From assembly GCF_008868155.1 (NCBI RefSeq), contig NZ_WBKR01000048.1, positions 1-32,500 on the forward strand: a stretch of DNA of 32,500 bases. Reading direction: 5' to 3'. How positions within the stretch are numbered: position 1 is the stretch's first letter; each line of letters starts with the position of its first letter. The stretch comes from Micromonospora sp. ALFpr18c (GTDB taxonomy: Bacteria; Actinomycetota; Actinomycetes; Mycobacteriales; Micromonosporaceae). This document shows positions 1-8,338 of the stretch, piece after piece. Made by a program: the position numbers and the translations under genes. The notes under the pieces were generated by a model. The model saw only the letters and a program-made list of their open reading frames with translations. It did no database searches and had not been told where the DNA came from.

Positions 1-78
1 TGGCTCACCGGCAGTCCTGAAGAGGCCTTCGACTTCGTCTACGACATCCACATCGGCACCATCACACCCGGACCCTGA
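1..78 (+). CDS. C-terminal tail of an unidentified protein (partial)
   Basis: An open frame enters from the left edge and stops at a TGA at 76-78. It gives 25 residues beginning WLTGSPEEAFDFVYD. No start or domain can be seen and I do not recognise the family. It converges on the membrane protein gene that ends at 173, leaving 94 bp with no clear hairpin. It may be only an accidental open frame, but the codons have GC-rich third positions as in the neighbouring genes. Confidence 0.45.
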   Translation, partial: WLTGSPEEAFDFVYDIHIGTITPGP

Positions 79-172
79 CCGCACCCGTCACCCATCAACC
101 CCCGACGGACTTCCGGCTCGGACCACTAAGCACCGCGTACCCGAAGTGGGGTTGCTCGCCCCGAGCTGTCGC

Positions 173-1915
173 TCAGGGGCGCCCGACCTCAGCCGACTCG
201 GTGTTGGAATTGGACCGACGTCGCACCGTCTCCGCCCCCGCCCCCGCTCGCGGCTCCGCGTCGTCGCGCCGGCGCTGCCGGGGTCGCGACACTGGTCGCT
301 GCTCGGTGGCCCCTTCCCCGGCGTCGATGGCCGCACCGGGTGGCGTGACCCGGCTCGCCGCGGCGTCCACGAGATCCGGCAGGTCCCGCCCGACCACCAG
401 GGGCAGCTCCCGGGTGTGCGCGGCGAGCGGTCCCGCCTCCCCCGCCGGGTCGGCGACCCGGGCCACCCGTGCCCGTCCGGTCGCGGTTCGCGGCGCTGCG
501 GCGCCGCGCGTCGTCGCGGGCCGCACCGTGGCGGACGGGTCCACCAGGGCCACCGGAGCGTCCGTCGCCGACGGCGTCTCCGCTCGGGTGGCGTCGGGTC
601 GATCCGCTGTCGTGCGCGTGGCTCTGCGCGGGGCGGCCGCCGGCAGGAGCGGGGCGAGTTCCGCGTGCAGCGCGGCCCAGTCCGAAGCGCGGGGTGGGTC
701 GGCCTGGTCGGCGGCCGACGCGGTCCGTTCCGTGGTGTCGGCGCGTGTCGTCTGCTGAGCGCCGCGGTCCGACGTCGACCGGGACCGCCGCGCCGGCGGT
801 CGCTCGACGCCGTCCGCCGTCGGCTCGGTGGGCTGCAGAGGCTCGACGGTGTCCGCGGGCGGCACGGCAGCGGCGCTCGCGACCGCCGTCGGGGTGGCGG
901 GGCGAACCACCGGCGCGGAGGGCGTGCCAGGTTCGAGGGTCGTGGCCGTGGGCGGCTCGGGGGCGCGAGGAAGCAGCCGCTCCGGGGCGTCGGCGAGCAG
1001 CCGCGCCGCCGATGCCAGTGCGACCGGGTCGGGTTGCCGGGACCGGCGCCACCGCCGCCGACGGCCGTGCTTCGGCAGGTTTCCGGCCAGCACCCGCGCG
1101 GGTGCCAGATCGGCCGCGATCAGCGCGGTGAGCCCGTCGTAGTCCGCGTGCTCGGCCAGCCGCCGGGCGATCTCGTCGAGGTCGTACACCGCCACGGCGA
1201 TGTCCGCGGTGGTGGCGTCCAACGCTCGGGTGATCTTGCGGTGCAGCACCTTGCTGAGCGCGGCCTGCCGCCGTTCGGCGCGGATCTGCGCGCGGGCGGC
1301 GTCGAGCGAGCCGTACAGGCCGAGGCCGTAGTCGGCCTTGGCCAGCGAGCGGGCACGACGGGTCAGCCACGGGTGGCGCAACCAGTGCCCGACCGGTTCG
1401 TACGCCGGCGTCGTGGGTGGCAACTGCCGCCGGGCGCGCAGCCGGTCCCGCCGCTGGTTCTCGGTGTTCATCAGCCACACCAGATAACCGAGCAGGGACA
1501 TGCCCGCGTAGAAGCCGCCTTCGAGGTGGTTGCTGTGCGCCAGCCAGTTGAAGGCGACGGCGGCGACGGCGATGCCGGCCGACAACACACGGGACAGGAT
1601 CGCCTGTTCGCCGAGCCGGCGGCGCAGGTCGGCGTTCGCCAGCACCACCACGCCACCCAGCTCGAGCGCGCCGACGGCGGGCAGGGCGACGTACCACGGC
1701 ATGTCGAGTCGTTCCATCGCGCCGGACACCTGACCGCCGAGGGCGATCAACAGCACGACGACGTAGAACCCGGTACGCACGACGGCGACCCGCCGCACCG
1801 CCCTGGCCAGTTCCCCGTCCCACGCCTCCGGTGGGTCGGCGGCGGACCCGCCGCCGCGTACCCCGTTGATTGAGCTTCCGCCGGTCATCTGGCTCCGGTC
1901 CGGTTCCTGGAACAC
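173..1915 (-). CDS. Spd/DUF2637-like membrane protein with long disordered C-terminus
   Basis: 580 residues from a GTG at 1915, with a purine-rich stretch (GAGAGAGGAA) about 8-10 nt upstream. An ATG at 1888 preceded by GGAG is an alternative start. Seen: four hydrophobic segments between about residues 45 and 150, then a basic soluble region to about 290, then roughly 290 residues rich in Pro, Ala, Thr and Arg that are probably disordered. The membrane block with its AVAFNWLAHS segment, followed by an arginine-rich stretch, resembles the Spd-type/DUF2637 proteins of actinobacterial conjugative plasmids and integrative elements. That likeness is from memory, not a search. In that family the proteins are linked to plasmid spreading between hyphae, so this could be a leftover of a mobile element, but no integrase or TraB is visible here. 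Long open frames overlapping on both strands are GC-driven shadows. Confidence 0.6.
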   Translation of the reverse strand: MFQEPDRSQMTGGSSINGVRGGGSAADPPEAWDGELARAVRRVAVVRTGFYVVVLLIALGGQVSGAMERLDMPWYVALPAVGALELGGVVVLANADLRRRLGEQAILSRVLSAGIAVAAVAFNWLAHSNHLEGGFYAGMSLLGYLVWLMNTENQRRDRLRARRQLPPTTPAYEPVGHWLRHPWLTRRARSLAKADYGLGLYGSLDAARAQIRAERRQAALSKVLHRKITRALDATTADIAVAVYDLDEIARRLAEHADYDGLTALIAADLAPARVLAGNLPKHGRRRRWRRSRQPDPVALASAARLLADAPERLLPRAPEPPTATTLEPGTPSAPVVRPATPTAVASAAAVPPADTVEPLQPTEPTADGVERPPARRSRSTSDRGAQQTTRADTTERTASAADQADPPRASDWAALHAELAPLLPAAAPRRATRTTADRPDATRAETPSATDAPVALVDPSATVRPATTRGAAAPRTATGRARVARVADPAGEAGPLAAHTRELPLVVGRDLPDLVDAAASRVTPPGAAIDAGEGATEQRPVSRPRQRRRDDAEPRAGAGAETVRRRSNSNTESAEVGRP

Positions 1916-2159
1916 GCCGAGCAGGTTCCTCTCTCACTCCGACCACGGCCGGACCGGCGCCGCGGCCGCCCCGTCCGGCGGAGTCGCGCGGCGAGTCGTA
2001 CCAGAGCCGCGCTCCGGCTGCCGCCCGTCGTCCGCCGCATGCTACAGGTTCCGGGCCACGGATCGTGACGACAAGTCCATCGGCCGTCCGTACCGGTCGG
2101 CGCCCCACGCGGGCCTCGTGGCCGACATGGACAGCGCCGAATGACGCCTTCGGGGTAGA

Positions 2160-2174
2160 GGTGGCGGTTCCACC
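2160..2174. promoter_or_regulatory. Small inverted repeat upstream of arsR-like gene
   Basis: GGTGG and CCACC form a 5-bp inverted repeat around CGGTT, 26 bp before the arsR-like start. ArsR proteins usually bind a dyad overlapping their own promoter, so this is a candidate site. It is short and GC-rich and could be chance. I could not identify convincing -35/-10 boxes in the rest of 1916-2200. Confidence 0.25.
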
Positions 2175-2200
2175 GATCTATTCGTGGTGTTGGTGGGACC

Positions 2201-2572
2201 ATGGGGGACGTGGGAGCTGCGAAAACCGATATGCCTGCTATCTCGCCGCTGGTCGGCGAGCCGATCAAGCGCGTCGACGCCGAGCGACTGGCGGGGGTGC
2301 TGAAAGCACTCGCCGACCCGGCCCGGCTGCGACTTCTGAGCCTGATCCAGTCCGCTCCGGAGGGGGAGGCGTCGGTGAGTGACCTCACCGCACCGCTCGG
2401 CCTCTCTCAGCCGACCGTGAGCCATCACCTCCGGATCCTCACCGAGGCTGGCCTGATCGAACGCGAGAAGCGCGGCGTCTGGGCGTACTACAGCCTGGTG
2501 CCGTCCGCGATCGCGGCGATCGCCGACCTGTTGACGCCGCCGCGCAAACGGGCGACGAAGCGGGCCCGTTGA
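2201..2572 (+). CDS. ArsR/SmtB-family winged-helix repressor lacking cysteines
   Basis: 123 residues starting at an ATG with GGTGG just upstream. The winged helix spans about residues 28-105, with a clear recognition helix (LSQPTVSHHLRIL) and wing (EREKRGVWAYYSLV). Actinobacterial ArsR relatives commonly carry two cysteines in a CVCDL motif just before the recognition helix; these bind arsenite or cadmium. Here the same place reads SVSDL, and the whole protein contains no cysteine. It may therefore sense something other than a thiophilic metal, use another metal site, or have lost sensing. The basic tail is short. No efflux gene follows in intact form, so the regulated target is not evident. 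The family call is firm; the ligand is unknown. Confidence 0.9.
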   Translation: MGDVGAAKTDMPAISPLVGEPIKRVDAERLAGVLKALADPARLRLLSLIQSAPEGEASVSDLTAPLGLSQPTVSHHLRILTEAGLIEREKRGVWAYYSLVPSAIAAIADLLTPPRKRATKRAR

Positions 2573-2795
2573 GCGCCTGACGGAGGACAGCCGCACGCTC
2601 CGCGGTCCGGACCGTCCCCTGCTCCTGGTGGCGCTCGGGGCCGCCGGTGGGATCGCCGCCGCCGACCGCGTCCCCTGCTGCCGTTGGTCGATCGTCGGCG
2701 AACTGACCGACCCCATCTCGGTGCGGTATCGGGCCGACACCGGGTTGTCCGTGGCCCCCGGCTGCCGCCGGCGCGACACCGGTCGGCGGATAGGC
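2571..2795 (+). pseudogene. Possible decayed membrane-protein remnant after arsR
   Basis: Immediately after the arsR stop a frame continues with a hydrophobic stretch (LLLVALGAAGGIAAADRV) preceded by charged residues, then becomes uninformative. It has no good start codon beside a ribosome site; the first plausible start is a GTG at 2628. The hydrophobic piece is loosely reminiscent of the first helix of CrcB fluoride channels, but the match is short and from memory. It could equally be non-coding. I record it because the 264 bp between arsR and the terminator hold nothing else. Confidence 0.2.
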
Positions 2796-2831
2796 GGGAC
2801 GCCCACCCGGCGTGCGCCGGGCGGGCGTCCC
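2796..2831 (-). terminator. Strong hairpin terminator after GH141-like gene
   Basis: Two 17-nt arms (GGGACGCCCACCCGGCG and its complement with one A/C mismatch) surround a 2-nt centre, ending 5 bp beyond the stop of the gene at 2837. There is no T-run, which is usual for actinobacterial terminators. It probably ends the 10880-2837 transcription unit. Confidence 0.75.
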
Positions 2832-2836
2832 CCGGC

Positions 2837-5227
2837 TCAGCTACGCACCTGCCACTGCTGGTTCGTTCCGCCGTTGCACGACCAGAGGATGAGCTTCGTG
2901 CCGTTCGCCGTGGCGGCACCGTTCGCGTCCAGGCACAGACCCGACTGCACACCGGTGATCGTGCCGTTGGCGTTGATGGTCCACTGCTGGTTGGCCTGGC
3001 CGTTGCAGTCCCAGATCACCACCGTGGTGCCGTTGCTGGTGCCCTGGCCGGAGGCGTCCAGGCACTTGGTGCCGTAGACCATGAGCTGCCGGCTGGCGGT
3101 GGAGGTCCACCGCTGGTTGGTGGCGCCGCTGATGCAGTCCCAGAGCTGGGCCTGCGTACCGTTGGTGGTGCTGGAGCCGCCGATCTCGGCGCAGCGACCC
3201 GACTGCACGCCGACGAGCTGCACGTTCTGCGGGTTGGTGCTGCCGCCGCTCTGCACGCCGGCGGCGTTGATCACCGTCTGCGCGCCCGACGGCCAACCGC
3301 CGCTGACCGTCACGTTGCCGTTGACGACGTTGCCGCGATCACCGTTGGTCACGTTCGTGCTGCCGTTGGTCGACCAGTTGTTGGTGACGGTGAAGTTGCC
3401 CATGTTCTCGGCGTACCAGTAGTTGGCGGTGGCCCAGGTGCCGGTGGAGGAGAACACGTTGTTGCGGGCGGTGTAGTAGCGGGATCCCTCGTCGAAGTAG
3501 AGCCCGAACCAGCCGTTGGTCCGCAGGCAGTAGTTCTCGTTGATGGTCCCGCCCGGGTTCGCCGACAGCGTGTAGATGCACCCACCGTCGGTCATCTGCT
3601 GCATCACGTCGTGTACGTAGTTGCCGATGACCTGGTTGTTGGCCGCGGTGGTGGCCGTCGTGTAGCGCGGCTGGTAGTTGTACAGGCCCCGGTTCGCGTA
3701 GTGCTGGCTACCGCCGGCGTCGTTGGCGCCCCAGCCGTAGCCGACCGACAGACCGGTGTACGGCATGTTGTAGACCTCGTTGTGCGAGACCAGCGAGGTG
3801 TTCACGTAGGTGGTCAGGATCGAGACGACACCTCGGTACTCCAGGCCGAGATCGTGCACCCGGTTGTTGCTGATCGTGATGTTGCGGTTGACCATCCGCT
3901 GGTCAGCAGGGTGGTGGGCGTCGGCCCGCACGCCGCCGACCACGATGCCACCGGCGGAGTTGCGGGCGATCTCGGAGCGGGTCACGGTGATGGCGCTGGC
4001 GCCCAGGCCGACGCCGCTGGCGTGGGCGTTGGCGTCGTTGCCGATGCCGATGGCCGTCTGCCCGAGGTTGACGAACTGGGAGTCACTGAAGCTGATGGTG
4101 TTGGCCGCGGAGACCTGCACGGCGGCGGGCATCTGGTTCCAGCTCGGCCGGGTGGCCTCGAACAGCGGGCAGCCCTCCTGGCAGGAGGTCAGCGCGTCGG
4201 ACGGGCGGGCCCAGGTGCCGGTGATGTGCGCGCCGGTCTGCTGGTCGGCGAAACCGTTGCTGCTGCTGGGGCCGAGCCAGCTGGTGCCGGTGAACGTGAT
4301 TCCGCTGAACGAGATGTGGTGCGCGGGCGCGTCGTAGGTGCCGCCGACGTTGACCAGGGACTGCAGCTGCGGCAGCTCCACGCTGACCGAGCTCATGCTC
4401 TGCCCGGCGAGCGGGATGTAGTTGAGCTGGCCGGTGCCCGGGTTGAGATACCACTCCCCCGGCGAGTCGAGAAACTCGTACGCGTTGGCCAGGTAGAACG
4501 GACCCGCGCGGTGCGGACGGGACAGGGTGTCGAACCCGAAGGTGTTGTTGTTCCAGGCGGGCTGCTGCATCGTCAGGACGTTCCCGCTGATGCTCTGCAC
4601 CGGCGAGTACCGGTCGGTGAACGAGCCGACGCTCTCCACCTCGACCCGGTTCTGGTTGCCGAGGTTGTTGAGGTAGCTGAGCGCGCTGTTGCTGAACCGC
4701 ATGCCGGTCGTGGTGAAGGTGAAGTCGGCACGGTTGACGGCGGTACGCGCGCGGGTGGCGACGGCCCCGTTGACGTAGAGCTGACGGGAGTCGAGCCCGG
4801 CGGGCACGGTGGCCCGCCAGATGTTCTTCCCGGAGTCGACGAGCGTCCAGCCGGTGACGGCCCGGGCACCGGTGATCGTCGGACGGGCGCCGGCGGCGGC
4901 CCGCCAGATCACCTGGTAGCCGTTGGTGCCCGAGTCGGCCGCGGTGAACCGCATCGGCGACGAGAGCCGGTAGGCGCCGTTCGCCAACTCCACGACGATG
5001 TCGCCGGACATCGAGCTGTTGATTCCTCGCACCGCGGTCTGGGCGGCGCTCAGCGAACACGGTTGGCTGGCGGAACAGGTGGTGCCGGAGCCGGAGGGTG
5101 ACGCGTAGAGGGTGGTGGTGGCCGCGAGAGCCGGGGACGCCGAGGCGGTCACCGCGACCAGGGCGGTGACCGCTGTCGCGGCGGCGCCGGCCAGCAGCCG
5201 GCGCGGCGGCGGAATGGGCGAGGACAC
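2837..5227 (-). CDS. Secreted GH141-like parallel beta-helix glycosidase with ricin-type CBM13
   Basis: 796 residues from a GTG at 5227, with AGGAG 9 nt upstream. Seen: twin-arginine-like positive N-region (RR at 9-10), hydrophobic core, and ALA cleavage near residue 35. The N-terminal TLYASPSGSG start, SGDIVVELANGAYRLSSPM, and the RQLYVNGAVATRART stretch match GH141-type proteins (known members: an alpha-L-fucosidase acting on rhamnogalacturonan-II and a xylanase). Next come many short Asn-rich beta-helix rungs up to about 650. The last ~128 residues form a ricin beta-trefoil with three QxW-type repeats (NQRW, NQQW, NQQW). It is the last gene of the ABC-transporter unit, 73 nt after the epimerase gene, so it probably releases the sugar that the transporter imports. 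A pectate-lyase-like or GH110-like enzyme is the alternative. The fold is sure; the substrate is inferred. Confidence 0.8.
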   Translation of the reverse strand: MSSPIPPPRRLLAGAAATAVTALVAVTASASPALAATTTLYASPSGSGTTCSASQPCSLSAAQTAVRGINSSMSGDIVVELANGAYRLSSPMRFTAADSGTNGYQVIWRAAAGARPTITGARAVTGWTLVDSGKNIWRATVPAGLDSRQLYVNGAVATRARTAVNRADFTFTTTGMRFSNSALSYLNNLGNQNRVEVESVGSFTDRYSPVQSISGNVLTMQQPAWNNNTFGFDTLSRPHRAGPFYLANAYEFLDSPGEWYLNPGTGQLNYIPLAGQSMSSVSVELPQLQSLVNVGGTYDAPAHHISFSGITFTGTSWLGPSSSNGFADQQTGAHITGTWARPSDALTSCQEGCPLFEATRPSWNQMPAAVQVSAANTISFSDSQFVNLGQTAIGIGNDANAHASGVGLGASAITVTRSEIARNSAGGIVVGGVRADAHHPADQRMVNRNITISNNRVHDLGLEYRGVVSILTTYVNTSLVSHNEVYNMPYTGLSVGYGWGANDAGGSQHYANRGLYNYQPRYTTATTAANNQVIGNYVHDVMQQMTDGGCIYTLSANPGGTINENYCLRTNGWFGLYFDEGSRYYTARNNVFSSTGTWATANYWYAENMGNFTVTNNWSTNGSTNVTNGDRGNVVNGNVTVSGGWPSGAQTVINAAGVQSGGSTNPQNVQLVGVQSGRCAEIGGSSTTNGTQAQLWDCISGATNQRWTSTASRQLMVYGTKCLDASGQGTSNGTTVVIWDCNGQANQQWTINANGTITGVQSGLCLDANGAATANGTKLILWSCNGGTNQQWQVRS

Positions 5228-5264
5228 GGGACGGTGCTCCTGACATGAGGGGGCGGTGGTGGAA

Positions 5265-5279
5265 CGCCTCAACGAGGCG
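5265..5279 (-). terminator. Intercistronic hairpin before GH141-like gene
   Basis: CGCCTC and GAGGCG form a perfect 6-bp stem with an AAC loop in the 73 nt between the epimerase stop and the GH141-like start. It could lower read-through, so that the secreted enzyme is made at a different level from the transporter, or it could be an RNA-processing element. There is no T-run. Confidence 0.35.
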
Positions 5280-5300
5280 GGGTCGGCGCTCGGCGGGAGG

Positions 5301-6152
5301 TCAGGTGAGCACCTCCCGCAGGTAGCGCAGGCCGTCGGTGGCGAGACGGTCCTGCGAGGGGGCCAATGGCCGCCAGATCGCCGCGGCGGTCGCGATGGTC
5401 TCGTTCTCCGCCGTGAACGACTCGATGCAGACCGCACCCCGGTAGCCGGTGTCGCGCAGGACGGTGAAGAACCGGGGCCAGTCGAAGTGATCCGAACCGG
5501 GAGCACCCCGGTTGGTGCCACTGACCTGGACGTGCTTGATGTGCCCGCCGGCGACGGAGAGGGCCGCGTAGGGGTCGGCCTCCTCGATGTTCAGGTGATA
5601 GGTGTCGATCATGATGCCGACGTTGGGCGGTAGGCCGTCGATCAGCTCGACCGTCTGCTCGATCGTGTTGACGACGCTCGTCTCGTAGCGGTTCAACGCC
5701 TCGACACCGATGCTCACGCCGGACTCCCCCGCCTGCTCGGCCACCGGCGCCAGAGCCCGCCGGAACTCCGCGTAGCAGGCCGCGCGAGCCGTCGGCGACA
5801 TCCGCCAGGTGCGGCCGACGGAGGCGTACACCGGACCGCCGACGCACGGCGCGCCGACGGCCGCCGCGCTCGCCACACACCCCATGAGGTACGCGACGGT
5901 CGACTCCACGACGGCCGGTGCGGCGTCCACCAGGTCCCGCCCGGGCGGGGTGACCGCGCAGACGCCGGCCGCGGCGAGGCCGTGCGCGGCGAGCAGATCC
6001 CGGGTACGGATCGGATCCCAGTCGCCGGGCTGCTCGATCGGCAGTTCGACCGCGTCGAAGCCGAACGCGGCGATCCGTGGGATCAGCTCGGCGAGGGCCT
6101 CGTCGTCGACCGGCGAGACCCAGACCCAGGGGTTGACGCCGATGGCGTACAC
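5301..6152 (-). CDS. Sugar (phosphate) isomerase/epimerase, D-tagatose 3-epimerase-like TIM barrel
   Basis: 283 residues, GTG start at 6152, 7 nt after the binding-protein stop. It is an AP-endonuclease-2 type TIM barrel of normal length. By comparison with D-tagatose/D-psicose 3-epimerases, metal ligands Glu151 (GVEALNRYE), Asp183 (MIDTYHLN) and Glu244 (CIESF) are in place, and Glu157 and Arg215 match conserved active-site positions. The fourth ligand, normally His in an H-x-H pattern before NR, appears here as Gln209 (KHVQVSGTNRG). This Gln occurs in some family members as I remember them, so activity is not excluded. Substrate is probably a free or oxidised keto-sugar delivered by the ABC transporter encoded upstream. 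Relatives also act in 3-keto-glycoside metabolism, which would suit the nearby ThuA domain protein. Confidence 0.8.
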   Translation of the reverse strand: MYAIGVNPWVWVSPVDDEALAELIPRIAAFGFDAVELPIEQPGDWDPIRTRDLLAAHGLAAAGVCAVTPPGRDLVDAAPAVVESTVAYLMGCVASAAAVGAPCVGGPVYASVGRTWRMSPTARAACYAEFRRALAPVAEQAGESGVSIGVEALNRYETSVVNTIEQTVELIDGLPPNVGIMIDTYHLNIEEADPYAALSVAGGHIKHVQVSGTNRGAPGSDHFDWPRFFTVLRDTGYRGAVCIESFTAENETIATAAAIWRPLAPSQDRLATDGLRYLREVLT

Positions 6153-6159
6153 CGCGGCC

Positions 6160-7341
6160 CTACTTCCAGCGCTGGGGATAACCGGGCAGGTCGGTGCAGC
6201 CGCACATCGCGTAGTGCAGTGGCGGCATGTTCGCGTCGAGATACCGGTCCAGGTTGTCCTGGGTGATGGTCGGCTGCGGCAGCTTCCACGGGTTGGACAC
6301 CTGCTGCCCGTCCAGGATCCGCAGCGCGGCGATGATCGGCGTACGCCACTGGTAGGTCGGGTAGGTCGGCGCGATCGCGGTGAGGTTCTTGTCCTTCCAG
6401 ACCTTCAGGAAGTCGAGCTGGTCCTCGCCGTTGATCGGTGGCACGGGCTTGCCGGCGTCCTGGAACGCCTCGACCGCCGCGACGGCCACCGCTCCGGCAT
6501 CCATCCAGACGCCGTCGATGGTGCCGTACCGCTGGAGGTAGTCGTCGACGATCTTCTTGGTCTTGGCCGGGTCGCCGTCGGTGAACTCGACGCCGACGAC
6601 GTCCACCTTCGCCTTGTCGAACGCCACCTTCGCCGCCGACCAGCGGGTCTCCAGGACGTCGACGCCGGGCAGGATCCGCAGGGCGAGGACCTTGCCGCCG
6701 GGCTTCATCTTCTGGCTGACGAACTCGGCGCCGACGTGGCCGAACCCGTACCCGCCGATCGGGTTGATGAACGTCACCGGACACTTCGTGTTGACACCAC
6801 GGTCGAAGACGATGACCGGCAGCCCGGCCTGGCAGGCCGCCTCGACGGCCGGGGTGAGCGTGGCGGTGGTGTTCGGCGAGACGATGAGCGCGTCGCAACC
6901 CTTGCCGAGCAGGTCGTTGATGTCCGCGATCTGCTTCTGGTCCTTGCCCTCGGCGTCGACGTGCACGAACTCCTTGATGCGGCTCTTCTGCGCCTCGACC
7001 TCGGCCTGCATGGTCTTGAACCCGACCTGCCGCCACGGGTTGTTCAGCGCCGCGTTCGAGAAGCAGATCTTGTACGGACCGTTCTTCTTGAACGTGGCGG
7101 TGTCCACCATCGTCGGGTTGAGCACCTGCTCCCACGGCTTGTCGGCCGGGCCCGTCGGTGCCGCGTCGAGCAGCGCCAGCTCGCCGTCGTAGTCGGCCTG
7201 GACGAAGAACTTCGACTGCTCACCGGTGCCCGAACCGGCGGCGGAGGCGCTGCCCGAGGGGCCCGCGGCCGGTTCGTCGGTGGCGCAGGCGGTGAGCGAC
7301 AGCAGGGTGAAGGCGGCCAGCGCCGCCATGGAACGTCGCAC
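6160..7341 (-). CDS. Sugar ABC transporter substrate-binding lipoprotein
   Basis: 393 residues from a GTG at 7341 with AAGGGGAA 6-7 nt upstream; this overlaps the TAA of the upstream permease. Signal peptide with lipobox LTAC, the lipidated residue being Cys19, followed by a Ser/Gly/Ala-rich tether to about residue 45. The mature part is a type-1 periplasmic-binding fold of the ribose/xylose/galactose group (Peripla_BP_4-like), e.g. NNPWRQVGFKTMQAEVEAQ, VSPNTTATLTPAVEAA, PVIVFDRGVN and MDAGAVAVAAVEAF. It is membrane-anchored outside the cell and hands sugar to the two permeases encoded just upstream. The exact sugar cannot be read from sequence. It is the fourth gene of the unit. Confidence 0.9.
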   Translation of the reverse strand: MRRSMAALAAFTLLSLTACATDEPAAGPSGSASAAGSGTGEQSKFFVQADYDGELALLDAAPTGPADKPWEQVLNPTMVDTATFKKNGPYKICFSNAALNNPWRQVGFKTMQAEVEAQKSRIKEFVHVDAEGKDQKQIADINDLLGKGCDALIVSPNTTATLTPAVEAACQAGLPVIVFDRGVNTKCPVTFINPIGGYGFGHVGAEFVSQKMKPGGKVLALRILPGVDVLETRWSAAKVAFDKAKVDVVGVEFTDGDPAKTKKIVDDYLQRYGTIDGVWMDAGAVAVAAVEAFQDAGKPVPPINGEDQLDFLKVWKDKNLTAIAPTYPTYQWRTPIIAALRILDGQQVSNPWKLPQPTITQDNLDRYLDANMPPLHYAMCGCTDLPGYPQRWK

Positions 7342-7352
7342 TATGGTTCCCC

Positions 7353-8336
7353 TTATCTCGACGAAGAACGCGCTGCCGAGACCGCCACGGCGAGCAGGAT
7401 GATCGCGCCCTGGACGGTCGACCTGAGGGCGCCGGAGACGCCGTAGAAATTCATGAGGGCGAACAGCAGTTCGAGGGTCAGCGCGCCGAGCATCGCGCCG
7501 ACGACCGAGCCGCGACCCCCACCCAGCGCGACACCACCGAGGACGACCGCGGTGATGGCGCCGAACTCCAGGCCCGCGCCGGCCTGGAACGACACGCCGC
7601 TGTAGCCGCCCAGGAGGATCGCCGCCACCGCCGCCGCGAGGCCGCTGAGGATGAAGGCCATCGTCCGGGTACGCCAGACGCGTACCCCGCTCAGCTCGGC
7701 GGTGCGCGGGTTGTCGCCGACCGCGAGCAGCGTCCGGCCGAAGTCCGAGCGCATCACCAGCACGGCCAGCGCCGCGAGGACCAGCAGGACCAGCAGCGCG
7801 TACGGCACCCGGCCGAGCAGCGGCACGTCCTCGACGGCCCGTCGGCCGAAGCGCCGGAACTCCTCGGAGAGGCCACCCTTCGGGGCACCGTCGGACCACA
7901 GGTACACCGCGCCGACGAGGATCAGGAACATGCCGAGGGTGGTGATGAACGACGGCACCCGCAGTCGCGTGGTGATCAGACCGTTGACCAGCCCGACCAC
8001 CACGCCGAAGGCGAGCAGGAGCAGCACCACCGGCCACGTACGCGCCGGGTCGCCGTCGATCAGCCGGGCCGCCACGACCACCTGAGCGGTCACCAACGAG
8101 CCGACCGAGAGGTCGAACTCGCCCGAGACGATCACGAAGTACTGGCCGGCGGCGAGCAGGATGATCGGCGCCGAACGGCCGAGGAAGGAGATCAGCGACG
8201 GCGGGGCCAGGAAGTCGGGCTGCCGGACGCCGACGAGCACCAGCAGCACCGCGAGAATCGTGAGGATCGGCAGGACGCCCCCCGGACGGACCCGCGACAG
8301 CCGCAGCGGCAGCGTACGGCGCTGAACGCTCTGCAT
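7353..8336 (-). CDS. Sugar ABC transporter permease (RbsC type), second copy
   Basis: 327 residues, ATG at 8336, two nucleotides after the stop of the preceding permease. Multiple hydrophobic helices span the whole length. Family features include SGEFDLSVGSLVTA, the position equivalent to the GGxDLSVG motif of ribose-type permeases, and VLGGVALGGGRGSVVGAMLGAL near the C-terminus. It pairs with the product of 8339-9313 to form the membrane channel. In this CUT2 class two different permeases acting with one double ATPase are common (as in LsrCD or autoinducer/rhamnose systems). Confidence 0.92.
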   Translation of the reverse strand: MQSVQRRTLPLRLSRVRPGGVLPILTILAVLLVLVGVRQPDFLAPPSLISFLGRSAPIILLAAGQYFVIVSGEFDLSVGSLVTAQVVVAARLIDGDPARTWPVVLLLLAFGVVVGLVNGLITTRLRVPSFITTLGMFLILVGAVYLWSDGAPKGGLSEEFRRFGRRAVEDVPLLGRVPYALLVLLVLAALAVLVMRSDFGRTLLAVGDNPRTAELSGVRVWRTRTMAFILSGLAAAVAAILLGGYSGVSFQAGAGLEFGAITAVVLGGVALGGGRGSVVGAMLGALTLELLFALMNFYGVSGALRSTVQGAIILLAVAVSAARSSSR

Positions 8337-8338
8337 GA

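Noticed and set aside
146..1873. Long plus-strand open frame opposite the Spd-like gene, and another minus-strand frame at 189-2108
   Set aside because: Composition is Arg/Gly/Pro-rich with no domain and no membrane pattern. The 173-1915 frame alone has coherent hydrophobic segments and a plausible ribosome site. These are GC-driven shadows.
2684..5101. 805-codon plus-strand open frame opposite the GH141-like gene
   Set aside because: It is the mirror of a gene with clear domains, signal peptide and ribosome site. The product is Val/Gly/Asp-rich filler typical of antisense frames in high-GC DNA.
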